Origin: Mycobacterium sp. E3251
Lineage (GTDB): Bacteria > Actinomycetota > Actinomycetes > Mycobacteriales > Mycobacteriaceae
Direction of reading: 5' to 3'
NCBI RefSeq assembly: GCF_001666835.1
Contig: NZ_LZJF01000015.1
Span: 1-64,000 of the forward strand
DNA length: 64,000 bases
This document shows, one piece after another, positions 18,286-27,751 of the stretch. The position numbers and the translations under genes are program-made. Position 1 is the first letter of the stretch. Every line of letters starts with the position of its first letter. The notes below the pieces were generated by a model. It was not told the origin of the DNA and did not search any database. It was given only the letters and a program-made list of their open reading frames with translations.

Positions 18286-18726
18286 ATGCGTGGCATTCAT
18301 GCGGTATGCGGCCTGACCGCCGCGGCGATGTTGGGTGCCTGCGCCACCGCCAACGCCGCCCCCACCATCTCGCACAGCGAGAAGTGGATCGACCTGCAGA
18401 CCGGCGAGTGCGTGGCCGACCTACCGCCGATCGACCTGAGCCGCGTGACGGTCACCGTCGTCGACTGTGCCACAGCGCATTTGGCCGAGGTATATCTGCG
18501 TGCCCCGATGGCCGTGGACAAAGCCGTCGCCATCGTCGCCAACAAGGACTGCAACGAAGGATTCGCCCCTTATACGGGCCGACCCGTTGCCGGCAGCCCG
18601 TTTTCGATCACCTACCTGATCGACTCGAATCAGGATCGCACCGGCGCCAATCCCACGCCCAGCACGGTCATCTGCCTACTGCAGTCGGCCAACGGCCAAC
18701 CCCTGACCGGGTCCGCGCACCGCTGA
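18286..18726 (+). CDS. Exported septum-formation-domain-like protein
   Basis: A 146-residue exported protein. The N-terminus has a hydrophobic segment ending in LGAC (residues 16-19), a possible lipobox, so it may be a lipoprotein; signal peptidase I cleavage after ANA is the alternative. The mature part has [22 protein letters not shown]...AHLAEVY, matching the Cys/His pattern of the septum-formation domain family. It starts nine bases after the SnoaL-like gene and is convergent with the HAD gene, with the two stop codons adjacent. Confidence 0.8.
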   Translation: MRGIHAVCGLTAAAMLGACATANAAPTISHSEKWIDLQTGECVADLPPIDLSRVTVTVVDCATAHLAEVYLRAPMAVDKAVAIVANKDCNEGFAPYTGRPVAGSPFSITYLIDSNQDRTGANPTPSTVICLLQSANGQPLTGSAHR

Positions 18727-19425
18727 TCAGCAGCCGAGTTGCCCTGCGAGGTCAAGGAAGTCGGACGCGTTGACGTCGAACTCGGCGGAATATTCGACGT
18801 CGGCCTCGCCGTCGACGCCGAACTCCAGCGGCCGCGCGACGAAGGCGGTCCGGAACCCGAGCCGGCCCGCGGCGCGGATGTCGTACTTGTGGCTGGCCAC
18901 CATCATGATCTCGCCGGGTTCCAGGCCCAAGTAGGTGGCGGCCATCCGGTAGATCGCCGGGTCGGGCTTGAACACCCCGGCCATCTCCGCAGCGAAGACG
19001 GCGTCCCAGGGCAGGCCCGCGCGCTTGGAGATCTCGATGACCGTCGACACGTCGGCGTTGGACAGCGTGGCCAGCGTGTAGGCGGTTCGTAGCCGGGTCA
19101 GCCCCGGGATCGCGTCCGGCCACGGCTTCAGCCGCCGCCAGGCCAGGGTGAGTTCGTCGCGTTCGGCCTCCGAAAGCGGGACGCCGCAACCGTCCAGCGC
19201 CCGGCGGTACACCGAGTGCACCGACACCCATCCGGTCTGCCGGCTTCGGGCGTCCTCCAGCGCGGTGAAGTAGCCTGCGCGCCAACGCCGCACCACGTCG
19301 GGCCAATGAACCTCCGGGTGGCGGCCGGCGCTGATCCGCCGCGCCTCGTCGCAGACGGTCGAGTGAAAGTCCGTCGCCGTGCCTTGCACGTCGAACAACA
19401 GCGCCTTGACCACACGCGCAATCAT
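18727..19425 (-). CDS. HAD-superfamily hydrolase, haloacid dehalogenase type II-like
   Basis: A 232-residue HAD hydrolase. Motif I is FDVQGT, with the nucleophile Asp at residue 12; a Gln occupies the place of the usual second Asp (DxDGT) or Tyr (DxYGT). Motif II is LSN (TLATLSNAD), motif III is the Lys in FKPDPAIYR, and motif IV includes [13 protein letters not shown]. The layout matches 2-haloacid dehalogenase type II-like enzymes, whose true substrates in mycobacteria are unknown. I chose ATG 19425; it is divergent from the DUF202 pair by six bases. Confidence 0.85.
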   Translation of the reverse strand: MIARVVKALLFDVQGTATDFHSTVCDEARRISAGRHPEVHWPDVVRRWRAGYFTALEDARSRQTGWVSVHSVYRRALDGCGVPLSEAERDELTLAWRRLKPWPDAIPGLTRLRTAYTLATLSNADVSTVIEISKRAGLPWDAVFAAEMAGVFKPDPAIYRMAATYLGLEPGEIMMVASHKYDIRAAGRLGFRTAFVARPLEFGVDGEADVEYSAEFDVNASDFLDLAGQLGC

Positions 19426-19431
19426 GCAACG

Positions 19432-19803
19432 ATGTGCCCCGTGGCCGACACCGACAGCGCCGACGAGCACGAGCCCGACTACCGGCTCACCTTCGCCAAC
19501 GAGCGGACGTTTTTGGCCTGGCAGCGCACCGCGCTGGGGCTGCTCGCCGCGGCGGTCGCCGTCGTGCAACTGGTCCCGGAGCTCGGCGTCCCCGGCGCGC
19601 GCCGCGCGCTCGGCGTGGGGCTCGCGCTGCTGGCCATTCTCACCAGCGGGATGGGGCTGCTGCGCTGGCGGCAGGCGGATGGCGCCATGCGCCGCGGCGC
19701 CCCCTTGCCCCGCCAGCCCTCACCGACCTACCTCGCCGTGGGTCTGACCATGGTGGGGCTCATCGCGCTCGGATTGGTGATCGCCAAGGCGGTCATCGGT
19801 TGA
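19432..19803 (+). CDS. DUF202 (YidH-type) membrane protein 1
   Basis: A 123-residue inner-membrane protein. After a hydrophilic start comes the DUF202 signature [22 protein letters not shown], then three membrane segments in all (about 35-53, 60-80 and 100-121). Function unknown. It overlaps the second DUF202 gene, so the two probably form a complex. ATG 19432 or GTG 19441 are both possible starts. Confidence 0.85.
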   Translation: MCPVADTDSADEHEPDYRLTFANERTFLAWQRTALGLLAAAVAVVQLVPELGVPGARRALGVGLALLAILTSGMGLLRWRQADGAMRRGAPLPRQPSPTYLAVGLTMVGLIALGLVIAKAVIG

Positions 19804-20102
19804 ACGGCAGCCAGGCCGAACGGACGACGCTGGCCTGGACGCGAACGTCCTTCGCGTTCCTGGCGAACGGCGCCCTGCTGATGACCAAGAACCTGCACGG
19901 TTCCGTCGGGCCGGCCGCATTCATCCCGGCCGCCCTGGCCGGCGCCGTAGCCCTCGCAACGTTCGTGATCGCCGTCCGGCGGCAACACACGCTGCAGCGG
20001 CGGCCACTGCCGACGCGGCTCACGCCCCGGCGCCAGGTTCACATCATCGGAACGGCCGTGCTGGCCCTCATCGCCGTCACCACGCTCGCCCAACTCATCT
20101 AG
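19800..20102 (+). CDS. DUF202 membrane protein 2
   Basis: A 100-residue protein with the same DUF202 signature ([21 protein letters not shown]) and about three membrane segments. The only start that fits is TTG at 19800, which overlaps the TGA of the first DUF202 gene by four bases (TTGA). The pair is a common two-gene arrangement in actinobacteria. Function unknown. It ends 80 bases before sigK and just in front of the predicted sigK promoter. Confidence 0.8.
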   Translation: MNGSQAERTTLAWTRTSFAFLANGALLMTKNLHGSVGPAAFIPAALAGAVALATFVIAVRRQHTLQRRPLPTRLTPRRQVHIIGTAVLALIAVTTLAQLI

Positions 20103-20114
20103 CCGGGGCTCGAA

Positions 20115-20141
20115 TCGTCCGCCCCGTCTTGGGCTACGAAT
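20115..20141 (+). promoter_or_regulatory. Predicted SigK-type promoter of sigK
   Basis: TCGTCC (20115-20120), 15 bases, ACGAAT (20136-20141). It matches the CCRTCC-N15-CCGAAT pattern of the three other promoters in this locus at 9 of 12 positions with identical spacing. It lies about 40 bases before the sigK ATG and would give autoregulation. Confidence 0.65.
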
Positions 20142-20181
20142 TACGGGAGTGGACAGCTGCCTGGCGCTAGGCTACCGATCG

Positions 20182-20745
20182 ATGACGGGACCGCCCACGC
20201 CCAGCAAGGACCTGGACGCGCTGCTGCACAAGGTCGCGCGCGGGGACCGCGACGCGTTCGCCGCGGTTTACGACCTCACCAAGAGTCGCGTGTACGGAAT
20301 GGTGATGCGGGTGCTGCGCGATCCCGGCTACAGCGAGGAGACCACCCAAGAGGTCTACTGCGAGGTCTGGCGGACGGCATCGGGCTACGACGCCGGCAGG
20401 GGCTCGGCCCTGTCCTGGCTGATGACCATCGCGCACCGGCGGGCCGTCGACCGGGTGCGGACCGAGGAAGCGTCCGGCAGGCGGGATTCCCGCTACGCCG
20501 CGGCCAGCGCCGACCCCGCCAGTGACGTGGTCGCCGATTCGGCGATCGCCGGTGACGAGCGCCGCCGCGTGGCCGAATGCCTGGGCGCGTTGACCGACAC
20601 GCAGCGGGAGTGTATCCAGTTGGCTTACTACGACGGACTCACCTACAGCCAAGTGTCGGACCGGCTGGCCGCGAATCTGTCGACGATCAAGTCACGCATG
20701 CGCGACGCGCTGCGCGCCTTGCGTAACTGCCTGGAAGTGTCATGA
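20182..20745 (+). CDS. sigK: ECF sigma factor SigK
   Basis: A 187-residue group-4 sigma factor: region 2 ([41 protein letters not shown]) and region 4 ([45 protein letters not shown]). The length and Cys133 and Cys183 match M. tuberculosis SigK, where these residues are reported to form a redox-sensitive disulfide. ATG 20182 gives the MTGPP N-terminus I recall for SigK; earlier in-frame codons are rejected. It is translationally coupled to rskA (ATGA) and preceded by a SigK-type promoter. Confidence 0.95.
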   Translation: MTGPPTPSKDLDALLHKVARGDRDAFAAVYDLTKSRVYGMVMRVLRDPGYSEETTQEVYCEVWRTASGYDAGRGSALSWLMTIAHRRAVDRVRTEEASGRRDSRYAAASADPASDVVADSAIAGDERRRVAECLGALTDTQRECIQLAYYDGLTYSQVSDRLAANLSTIKSRMRDALRALRNCLEVS

Positions 20746-21440
20746 CCGAACCGAACGAATTCGAATTGCTGGAGCTCGCAACGCCATACGCGTTGGATGC
20801 CGTGTCGGGCGAGGAACGCGCCGAAATCGAGCGGCGGCTGGCGGCCGCGCCACGATCGGTGGCGGCGGCCTTCGACGACGAAGTCCGTGCCGTCCGCGAG
20901 ACGATGGCGGTCGTCGCGGCGACGACGGCCGTCGAACCGCCGGAGCGCCTACGGGCCGCGACGCTGGCGGCGATACCTGCGAGCGATGAGCGCAGATACC
21001 GTTGGCGCACCGCCGTTTTGGCGGCCGCGGCGGCGGCGGTGGTGGTCGGCGCCGCCGCATTCGGCGTCGGGATCCTGATGCGTCCGAACCCGCCGTCGAC
21101 CATCGCCGAGCAGGTATTCGCGGCCCGGGACGTGCGCACCGTTTCCGGCCCGCTCGGTAATGGCACTGCCACCGTCGTCTTTTCCCACGACCGCAACGCC
21201 GGTGTGCTGGTGATGAACAACGTCCCACCGCCGAAACCCGGGACCGTCTACCAGATGTGGTTGCTCAGCGACAAAGGCCCGACGTCGGCCGGGACGATGG
21301 GCCCGGCGGCCGTGGCGCCGTCGACCACCGCGACGCTCACCAACCTCGGATCGTCCACCACCCTGGCGTTCACCGTCGAACCCGGTAGCGGGTCGCCGCA
21401 GCCGACCGGAACGATCCTGGCCGCGTTGCCCCTCGGCTGA
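20742..21440 (+). CDS. rskA: Anti-sigma-K factor RskA
   Basis: A 232-residue membrane anti-sigma factor. The N-terminal cytoplasmic sigma-binding domain begins [20 protein letters not shown], a single membrane segment follows at about residues 91-113 ([18 protein letters not shown]), and the extracytoplasmic C-terminal domain includes GTVYQMWLL. In M. tuberculosis RskA sequesters SigK and is destroyed by Rip1 intramembrane proteolysis. The length equals that of the M. tuberculosis protein, with no sign of truncation. The ATG overlaps the sigK stop by four bases. Confidence 0.95.
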   Translation: MTEPNEFELLELATPYALDAVSGEERAEIERRLAAAPRSVAAAFDDEVRAVRETMAVVAATTAVEPPERLRAATLAAIPASDERRYRWRTAVLAAAAAAVVVGAAAFGVGILMRPNPPSTIAEQVFAARDVRTVSGPLGNGTATVVFSHDRNAGVLVMNNVPPPKPGTVYQMWLLSDKGPTSAGTMGPAAVAPSTTATLTNLGSSTTLAFTVEPGSGSPQPTGTILAALPLG

Positions 21441-21454
21441 ATCTCGACTCTGAC

Positions 21455-21481
21455 CCGTCCGCGGCCGCGTCGTCTCCGAAT
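21455..21481 (+). promoter_or_regulatory. Predicted SigK promoter of mpt83
   Basis: CCGTCC (21455-21460), 15 bases, CCGAAT (21476-21481), about 60 bases before the mpt83 ATG. The -10 element and the following CACTC are identical to those in front of mpt70. Confidence 0.8.
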
Positions 21482-21542
21482 CACTCCCGTCCGGTCGAAA
21501 GGCGGTGCTACGGGCCGCCCATGGAGAAGGAGTGCAAACGCG

Positions 21543-22205
21543 ATGATCAACGTTCGGGGCAGGACAATCGCCGCGGCAGGGCTGGCGACGATTGCGGTAG
21601 TTGGTTTCTCGGCGTGTTCGAACAACAAGTCGGCGTCCGAACCGATGACCAGCAGCAGCTCGGCCACGGTCACCAGCAGCATGGCGGCGCCGGCCGCGGC
21701 CGATCCGGCGGCCGACCTCATCGGTGCGGGCTGCGGCGACTACGCCAAGCAGAACCCTAGCGGCCCCGGGTCGGTCGCCGGGATGGCGCAGGACCCGGTC
21801 GCCACGGCCGCGTCCAACAACCCGATGCTGACCACCCTGACCTCGGCACTGTCGGGCAAGCTGAACCCGAATGTCAACCTGGTCGATACGTTGAACAACG
21901 GCCAGTACACGGTCTTCGCGCCCACCAACGCCGCGTTCGACAAGCTGCCGGCGGCCACCATCGACAAGCTCAAGACCGACTCGCAGCTACTCAAGAGCAT
22001 CTTGACCTATCACGTGGTGCAGGGGCAGGAGAGCCCGGCCAAGGTCGATGGTGACCACGTCACCCTGCAGGGCGCCAAGCTGAACGTGAGCGGTCAGGGC
22101 AACGACCTCAAGGTCAACAACGCCGGGTTGGTGTGCGGCGGGGTGCACACCGCCAACGCGACGGTGTACATGATCGACATGGTGCTGATGCCGCCGGGCC
22201 AGTGA
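21543..22205 (+). CDS. mpt83: MPT83-like fasciclin lipoprotein
   Basis: A 220-residue exported lipoprotein: signal peptide with lipobox GFSAC (Cys25), a Ser/Ala-rich linker, and one FAS1 (fasciclin) domain with the H1 block [23 protein letters not shown] and H2 block [10 protein letters not shown]. It corresponds to MPT83/MPB83, a major SigK-dependent surface antigen. An AAGGAG site precedes ATG 21543. A strong intrinsic terminator follows directly, so it is probably its own transcript. It is a tandem paralogue of the secreted protein at 24111. Confidence 0.93.
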   Translation: MINVRGRTIAAAGLATIAVVGFSACSNNKSASEPMTSSSSATVTSSMAAPAAADPAADLIGAGCGDYAKQNPSGPGSVAGMAQDPVATAASNNPMLTTLTSALSGKLNPNVNLVDTLNNGQYTVFAPTNAAFDKLPAATIDKLKTDSQLLKSILTYHVVQGQESPAKVDGDHVTLQGAKLNVSGQGNDLKVNNAGLVCGGVHTANATVYMIDMVLMPPGQ

Positions 22206-22228
22206 GCTCGCCTGCCGATCAGGGGATG

Positions 22229-22260
22229 AACAGCCCGGCTTCGGCCGGGCTGTTTTCTTT
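22229..22260 (+). terminator. Intrinsic terminator after mpt83
   Basis: Stem arms AACAGCCCGGC and GCCGGGCTGTT around a TTCG tetraloop, followed by TTCTTT. An 11-bp stem, stable loop and T-rich tail make this the only classical rho-independent terminator I found in the window. Confidence 0.92.
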
Positions 22261-22270
22261 GCGGCAGCAC

Positions 22271-22297
22271 CAATCCGCGGCGCCCTTGGCAGCGAAT
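22271..22297 (+). promoter_or_regulatory. Predicted SigK promoter of dipZ
   Basis: CAATCC (22271-22276), 15 bases, GCGAAT (22292-22297), right after the mpt83 terminator. The -10 element overlaps the upstream ATG at 22296, so the transcript should begin at about 22304-22305, at the next in-frame ATG. That predicts a leaderless dipZ mRNA. Confidence 0.65.
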
Positions 22298-22304
22298 GAC
22301 TTTC

Positions 22305-24026
22305 ATGTTCACCCTTGCGCTGATCGGCTTCGTCGGAGGCCTCATCACCGGCGTATCGCCGTGCATCCTGCCGGTGCTGCCGGTCATCTTCTTCGCCGGG
22401 GCGCAGGGCGGTGCTAATAACCCTGCGGGCGTGGACGTCGCGGTAAGGCCGCAGCGCAGTGCGCGCCCCTACCTGGTCATCGGCGGTCTGGTGCTCAGCT
22501 TCACGGCGGTCACGTTGGCGGGCTCGACACTGCTGTCGCTGGTACACCTGCCGCAGGACGCCATCCGCTGGTTCGCTCTGGCCGCGTTGGTTGCCATCGG
22601 TCTCGGCCTGATCTTCCCGCGGGTCGAGCAATTGCTGGAGCGCCCGTTTGCGCGTATCCCCCAGAAGCAGTTGGGCTTTGGTAGCGGCGGATTCGGTCTC
22701 GGCCTGGCGCTGGGCGTGTTGTATGTCCCGTGCGCCGGGCCCATTCTCGCCGCCATCGTGGTGGCCGGCGCCACCGCTCCGCTCGGCCTGCGCACCGTGG
22801 TGCTGACTGGCACCTTCGCGCTGGGTGCCGCACTGCCGTTGTTGGTCTTCGCGTTGGCGGGCCATCGGGTGGCACAGCGGGTCGGAGCGTTCCGGCAGCG
22901 GCAGCGGCAGATCCGGGTCGCGGCCGGGATCGTGATGATCGTGCTCGCGGTGGGTTTGGTGTTCAACGTTCCCGCGGTTCTGCAACGGGCGGTTCCCGAC
23001 TACACCAGCGGGCTGCAACAACGGTTGGCCACCGATCGCGCCGTCCGGGAGAAGCTCAACCTCGGCGGCATCGTCAACGACCAGAACGCGCAGCTGTCGA
23101 ATTGCAGCGACGGTGGCCGGGAGCTCGAAAGCTGCGGCCAGGCACCCGATCTCAAGGGCATCGCCGGCTGGCTGAATACGCCGGGCAACCAACCGATCCC
23201 GCTCGCGTCCCTGCGCGGCAAGGTGGTGCTGATCGACTTTTGGGCGTACTCCTGCATCAACTGCCAACGCGCCATCCAGCACGTCGTCAGCTGGTACCAC
23301 GCCTACCAGGGCGACGGCTTCGAGGTCATCGGGGTCCACACCCCGGAGTACGCGTTCGAACAGGTGCCCGGGAATGTCGCCAAAGGCGCCGCCGACCTGA
23401 GCATCACGTACCCGATCGCCTTGGACAACGGCTACTCCTCGTGGACGAACTACCGCAACCGCTACTGGCCGGCGGAGTATCTGATCGACGCCACCGGCCA
23501 GGTGCGTCACATCAAATTCGGCGAGGGCGACTACAACGTCACCGAAGATCTGATCAGACAGCTGATCGTGGCCGCGCACCCCGGGGAAAAGCTGCCACCG
23601 CCAGCGGATGTAAGCCGCTCGACGCTGCCAGACAAGACCACGCCCGAGACCTACTTCGGCGTCGGCAAGGTGGTCAACTATGGCGGCGGCGGGCTATACG
23701 ACGAAGGCACAACCACTTTCGACTATCCGCCCGCCCTGGCCGCTGACAGCTTCGCCCTGAAAGGCCCCTGGTCGCTGGACTACCAGGGCGCCACCGCCGC
23801 GGGCACCCAGTGCAGCATCAGGCTGAATTACCACGCCAAGAATGTCTACATCGTCGTCGGCGGCGCCGGGTCCCTCACGGTGACCCGCGACGGACGGTCC
23901 GTCGCGATCCCGATCTCCGGGCCGCCTACGTCGCACCAGATCGTCTCCGGCGAGCAGCCGCAGTCGGGGACGCTCGAGGTCCACCCCGACCAAGGGCTGC
24001 AGGTGTATTCGTTCACGTACGGCTGA
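22305..24026 (+). CDS. dipZ: DipZ, CcdA-thioredoxin fusion membrane protein
   Basis: A 573-residue protein. The N-terminal CcdA/DsbD-type membrane domain has its two cysteine motifs ([12 protein letters not shown] at residues 16-27 and [11 protein letters not shown]) and about six helices. An extracytoplasmic thioredoxin-like domain has the active site CINC ([10 protein letters not shown], about residue 318), and a C-terminal beta-sandwich resembles a carbohydrate-binding module. It should carry reducing power across the membrane to exported proteins. I prefer ATG 22305 over 22296 because the -10 element covers 22296 and the conserved sequence begins at [11 protein letters not shown]. Confidence 0.92.
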   Translation: MFTLALIGFVGGLITGVSPCILPVLPVIFFAGAQGGANNPAGVDVAVRPQRSARPYLVIGGLVLSFTAVTLAGSTLLSLVHLPQDAIRWFALAALVAIGLGLIFPRVEQLLERPFARIPQKQLGFGSGGFGLGLALGVLYVPCAGPILAAIVVAGATAPLGLRTVVLTGTFALGAALPLLVFALAGHRVAQRVGAFRQRQRQIRVAAGIVMIVLAVGLVFNVPAVLQRAVPDYTSGLQQRLATDRAVREKLNLGGIVNDQNAQLSNCSDGGRELESCGQAPDLKGIAGWLNTPGNQPIPLASLRGKVVLIDFWAYSCINCQRAIQHVVSWYHAYQGDGFEVIGVHTPEYAFEQVPGNVAKGAADLSITYPIALDNGYSSWTNYRNRYWPAEYLIDATGQVRHIKFGEGDYNVTEDLIRQLIVAAHPGEKLPPPADVSRSTLPDKTTPETYFGVGKVVNYGGGGLYDEGTTTFDYPPALAADSFALKGPWSLDYQGATAAGTQCSIRLNYHAKNVYIVVGGAGSLTVTRDGRSVAIPISGPPTSHQIVSGEQPQSGTLEVHPDQGLQVYSFTYG

Positions 24027-24043
24027 AACTTTTCTCCCGGCAC

Positions 24044-24070
24044 CCATCCGAAGGTGTTCGGGCTCCGAAT
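24044..24070 (+). promoter_or_regulatory. Predicted SigK promoter of mpt70
   Basis: CCATCC (24044-24049), 15 bases, CCGAAT (24065-24070), about 40 bases before the mpt70 ATG. This is the consensus I recall for mycobacterial SigK promoters in both boxes. Confidence 0.85.
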
Positions 24071-24110
24071 CACTCATCAAATGTCGGACCAATCGAAGGA
24101 GTCAAACGCG

Positions 24111-24695
24111 ATGAAAGCACAACGGACGTCGGTGGCGGCGAAGGGATTCGCGGTCGCGGCGATGGTGGGTCTGGGTGTGGTGACCGCGCCGAGCGCGGCG
24201 GCGGCCGATCTCGTGGGTCCCGGGTGCTCCGACTACGCGGCCGCGCACCCCAACGGCCCGGCATCGGTGGAGGGAATGTCGCAGGTTCCTGTCGCGGTAG
24301 CGGCGTCCAACAATCCGGCGCTGAGCACCCTGACCTCGGCGCTGTCGGGCAAGCTGAACCCGAACGTCAACCTGGTTGACACGCTGAACAACGGCCAGTA
24401 CACGGTCTTCGCGCCGACCGACGCCGCATTCGGCAAGCTGCCGGCACAGACGATCGACCAGCTGAAGACGGATTCCAATCTGCTGACCAGCATCCTGACC
24501 TATCACGTGGTGCCGGGGCAGCTGAGCCCGGCCAGGGTCGCCGGCTCCCACAAGACGGTTCAGGGCGCGAACGTGACCGTCACCGGGCAGGGCAACGGCC
24601 TCAAGGTCAACAACGCGGGTCTGGTCTGCGGCGGCGTGCCCACCGCCAATGCAACGGTGTACATGATCGACACGGTGCTGATGCCGCCGGCGTAA
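24111..24695 (+). CDS. mpt70: MPT70-like secreted fasciclin protein
   Basis: A 194-residue secreted protein: signal peptide to about AAAA-DL (residues 30-31), then a single FAS1 domain nearly identical to the mpt83 product in [19 protein letters not shown] and [10 protein letters not shown]. There is no lipobox, which distinguishes MPT70 from MPT83. The length is one residue from M. tuberculosis MPT70 as I recall it. A GAAGGAG site precedes ATG 24111. The palindromic repeat at 24760 follows and probably ends transcription. Confidence 0.93.
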   Translation: MKAQRTSVAAKGFAVAAMVGLGVVTAPSAAAADLVGPGCSDYAAAHPNGPASVEGMSQVPVAVAASNNPALSTLTSALSGKLNPNVNLVDTLNNGQYTVFAPTDAAFGKLPAQTIDQLKTDSNLLTSILTYHVVPGQLSPARVAGSHKTVQGANVTVTGQGNGLKVNNAGLVCGGVPTANATVYMIDTVLMPPA

Positions 24696-24759
24696 CGGCG
24701 GAATGGCCCACCCGACAGTCACATTCGCTACACCAGCCTCTTCGAGCAGTGACGCGCTC

Positions 24760-24821
24760 TTTGCCCGCCTCACAGCGACAATCCGGCGGCGCACCCAAGT
24801 TGTCGCTCAGAGGCGGGCAAA
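24760..24821. repeat. 62-bp dispersed palindrome, copy 1
   Basis: Arms 24760-24781 and 24800-24821 pair at 20 of 22 positions (TTTGCCCGCCTC..AGCGACAA against its complement) around an 18-base loop. It lies between two convergent genes. The same arms recur at 58456-58526 with the two unpaired bases exchanged, so the two copies are in opposite orientations. Confidence 0.85.
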
Positions 24822-24866
24822 CAGCCAACCGCTTCCCGTGCCGGGGCTGGTGTGGCGATTGTGACG

Positions 24867-26354
24867 CTAGGCGATCGCGTAGTCGCTGAGGGGGAACGTC
24901 GCGGCTTCCCGCACTGAGTTCAATGTCGAGGTGGGCCGCAGCAGCGACGCCTCACCACTGGGGCTGAAGTAGTACGAGCGCGAGGTGGCGCAGTTACCGG
25001 CGTAGAAGACCGAAGTGTCCAGCCGTTTGGTCATCCGCTCCATGAAATGTTCCATGGCCTCTTCGGTCACCTCGAAGGTGGTCGCACCGCGGCGCTTGAC
25101 CTCGCCGAGCAGGCGATCCATGTGCCGCATCTGGTATTCGATGGTGTGGAAGAAGGACAGTCCGGAGAAGGCGAACGGGCTGGCCAGGCTCAGGTAATTG
25201 GGGAAGTACGGCATGGTGACGCCCTGGTAAGCCTGGAACCGGGTCTCCCGCCACCACTTGCCCAGGTTGCGCCCCTTGCGCCCGACCACCTCGATGGCCG
25301 GGAAGTTGGCCTCCCACAGGTCAAAGCCGGTCGCCAGCACCAGGGTGTCGATGACGGTCTTGCGCCCGTCGACGGTGACGATGCCGTCCGCCTCGATCCG
25401 CGCGATCGAGTTGGTCTCCAGGTGCACGTTGGGCTTGGTGAACGCCCGGTAGAACTCGTTGGAAAAGGTGGGCCGCTTGCAGCCGAGGTCGTAGTCGGGC
25501 GTCAACCTGGCGCGCAGCTCCTTGTCCCGGATCCACCGGAATCGGTTGATCTTGGCCAGGTCAGCCGCCGAAATGTTCCCCCGCCCGCGGAACTCCCGCA
25601 CGTGCAGCGCGCAGACGATCATGATGATCTCGAGGAGGATGTCGGTCACCCACCGCAGCCCGCGCTGCGCCGCCGGCACCCGGGCAAACAGGCGCCGCAC
25701 CGCGGGGGGGAACCCGAAGTCGAACTTGGGCAGCACATGGGTCGCGGTGCGCTGGTAGACGGTCAGTTCCGCGGCGCGTTCGGCCAACTCCGGGATGACC
25801 TGCACCGCGGACGCCCCGGTCCCGATGACCGCGATCCGGCGCCCCCGGTACCGGAAGTCGTGGTCCCACGCGGTCGTGTGGACCACCTTGCCCTCGAAGC
25901 TCGCAATCCCCGGGATGTCCGGCATGCGCGGCTGCGACAGGAAGCCCGTCGCGGTGATCAGGAAGCGGGTCGCCAACGTTTCGCCGCCAGCCAGCGCCAC
26001 CCGCCACACTTCGGCGTCCTCGTCCCACTGGGCGCCTTCCACCGTCGAGTTGAACCGCATGTGGCGACGCACGTCGTACTTGTCGGCGACGTCCGCGGCG
26101 TACTGCTTCACCTCGCGGCCCGGCGCGAACAGCCGCGACCAGTTCGGCTTGGGCTCGAACCAGTACGAGTACGTGGTCGACGGGATGTCGACGGCGATGC
26201 CCGGGTAGTGGTTGACGTGCCAGGTGCCGCCCAGGTCGTCCTCGCGGTCGAGGATGACGAAGTTTTCATACCCGAGGCGCTTGAGCTGGATCGCGGCCCC
26301 GATGCCGCCGAAGCCCGCGCCTACGATGACGGCGTCGAAACGATCCGTGTTCAC
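24867..26354 (-). CDS. Flavin-containing Baeyer-Villiger-type monooxygenase
   Basis: A 495-residue flavin monooxygenase. The FAD motif VGAGFGGIGAA lies near the N-terminus, the Baeyer-Villiger fingerprint is FEGKVVHTTAWDHD (FxGxxxHxxxW), and the NADP motif is IGTGASAVQVIPEL. Conserved Trp-rich DLGGTWHVNHYPGIAVDIPS follows the FAD site. It belongs to the EthA-like group; the substrate (ketone or thio-compound) cannot be read. I chose GTG 26354 with GGAGCAGGTT just upstream, rather than the ATG at 26402 in AT-rich promoter-like DNA. Confidence 0.9.
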   Translation of the reverse strand: MNTDRFDAVIVGAGFGGIGAAIQLKRLGYENFVILDREDDLGGTWHVNHYPGIAVDIPSTTYSYWFEPKPNWSRLFAPGREVKQYAADVADKYDVRRHMRFNSTVEGAQWDEDAEVWRVALAGGETLATRFLITATGFLSQPRMPDIPGIASFEGKVVHTTAWDHDFRYRGRRIAVIGTGASAVQVIPELAERAAELTVYQRTATHVLPKFDFGFPPAVRRLFARVPAAQRGLRWVTDILLEIIMIVCALHVREFRGRGNISAADLAKINRFRWIRDKELRARLTPDYDLGCKRPTFSNEFYRAFTKPNVHLETNSIARIEADGIVTVDGRKTVIDTLVLATGFDLWEANFPAIEVVGRKGRNLGKWWRETRFQAYQGVTMPYFPNYLSLASPFAFSGLSFFHTIEYQMRHMDRLLGEVKRRGATTFEVTEEAMEHFMERMTKRLDTSVFYAGNCATSRSYYFSPSGEASLLRPTSTLNSVREAATFPLSDYAIA

Positions 26355-26402
26355 AACCTGCTCCGTGGCTAATCGCGGCTTACGTACATAAAGAACTCTC
26401 AC

Positions 26403-26927
26403 TAACCTTACGGAATTCTAATAAACCTGTGTGCAAGACGCACTCCGTGTCGAGCGGTGTGACCTTACTGACATCAACGCGGGAAGCTCGGCAAACCACC
26501 CGTTGCTCCGGTGTCGGAGCCTCGGTGCTGGTCGCACCGGGCGTCCGCGCGCACCGGTCGGGCGACGACGGCGACGGAGCTAACGGACATTTTTTACGCC
26601 AAAGCCGCTGCCGCAGAGCCGAACCTGCGACGGGCGTCCCTCATCGGGCGGCTGGCCCGCCGAAAGTCACGTCCCCGAAACCGGTTTCACCGGTAACCAC
26701 GTCGTCACCTTCCTGTGTCGGCGGCGTTGCGGTTCAAGCCCGGCTATTCTTGACAATCGGCACCGAACGACGGCTCAGGCTTTTCGCTATGTGGCTCTCG
26801 GCCGTTCGGATGGATGCCATTTCGGTGCGTCGACACGCGGGCCTCATCCGACGCTTGTCGACGCACCTCGGTATACAGGAAACGATGGCGGAGTTTTGAC
26901 CAGATTGGCAGTTGGGGAGGCACCCGT
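26403..26927. other. 525-bp divergent intergenic region
   Basis: No convincing gene. The first 40 bases (AACTCTCACTAACCTTACGG, TAATAAACC) are unusually AT-rich and probably hold the monooxygenase promoter; the rest leads to the cutinase gene. One open frame across it lacks a ribosome site and recognisable domains. No clear long palindrome was seen. Confidence 0.55.
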
Positions 26928-27665
26928 ATGGGCATCAGTCGCGGCATGATCATCCGTTCCCTTGCTCCCGCAGTAGTTGCGGCGTCGGGCCTCGGCGCGT
27001 CGGCGCTCGCTGGTTCTGTCGTCCCCTCCGCGGCCGCCCAGTGTCCGGACGTGCAAGTGGTGTTTGCCCGCGGCACCGGTGAAGCCCCCGGGGTCGGTCC
27101 CACCGGACAGGCCTTCGTCGACTCCCTGCACTCGCGCGTCGGCGCCAAGTCCTTCGATGTCTACCCGGTCAACTACCCCGCCAGCGACCAATGGGACACC
27201 GGCGTCGACGGCATCAGAGACGCCGCGGCCCATGTCAATTCGATGGCCCACGACTGCCCCAACACCAAGATGGTGCTCGGCGGCTACTCCCAGGGCGCGG
27301 CCGTGATGGGCTTCGTCACCTCACCCTCGGTCCCCGACGGCGTCGACCCCAACACCGTGCCCAAGCCCCTGGACCCCGCGGTGGCCAGCCACGTGTCCTC
27401 GGTCGTGCTCTTCGGCATGCCCAACGTGCGCGCGATGAACTTCCTCGGCGAACCCCCCGTCGTCATCGGCCCGGCGTATCAGGACAAGACCATCAAGGTC
27501 TGCGCCACCGAAGACCCGGTCTGCTCCGACGGCATGAACTTCGCCGCCCACAACACCTACGCCGACGACGGCGCCATGATCGACAAGGGCGTCGCCTTCG
27601 CCTCCAGCCACCTCGACGCGAGTGGGCCGGCGAACGCGCCAGCGGTCAGGCCCTTCGGCGGCTGA
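26928..27665 (+). CDS. Secreted cutinase-family esterase
   Basis: A 245-residue exported serine esterase. The signal peptide ends about at SAAAQ-CPDV (residue 38). The cutinase domain has VVFARGTGE, the nucleophile motif GGYSQGA, the catalytic Asp region CATEDPVC and His in NTYADDG..., with disulfide Cys pairs. Mycobacterial members (CFP21/Cut-like) hydrolyse lipid esters outside the cell. GGGGAGG lies about eight bases before ATG 26928. It stands alone between the divergent monooxygenase and the deazaflavin enzyme gene. Confidence 0.92.
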   Translation: MGISRGMIIRSLAPAVVAASGLGASALAGSVVPSAAAQCPDVQVVFARGTGEAPGVGPTGQAFVDSLHSRVGAKSFDVYPVNYPASDQWDTGVDGIRDAAAHVNSMAHDCPNTKMVLGGYSQGAAVMGFVTSPSVPDGVDPNTVPKPLDPAVASHVSSVVLFGMPNVRAMNFLGEPPVVIGPAYQDKTIKVCATEDPVCSDGMNFAAHNTYADDGAMIDKGVAFASSHLDASGPANAPAVRPFGG

Positions 27666-27751
27666 GCGACCGCTCGGCTAGCGAACACACGCAGGACAGG
27701 AATGACTTTCGTCTCTGGTGTGTGACGGCCCGTCGGGTGTCAGCTTGGCGC

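Noticed and set aside
26429..26899. Open frame of 156 residues in the divergent region before the cutinase gene
   Set aside because: No ribosome site, mixed low-complexity composition and no domain; it lies across likely promoter DNA of two divergent genes.
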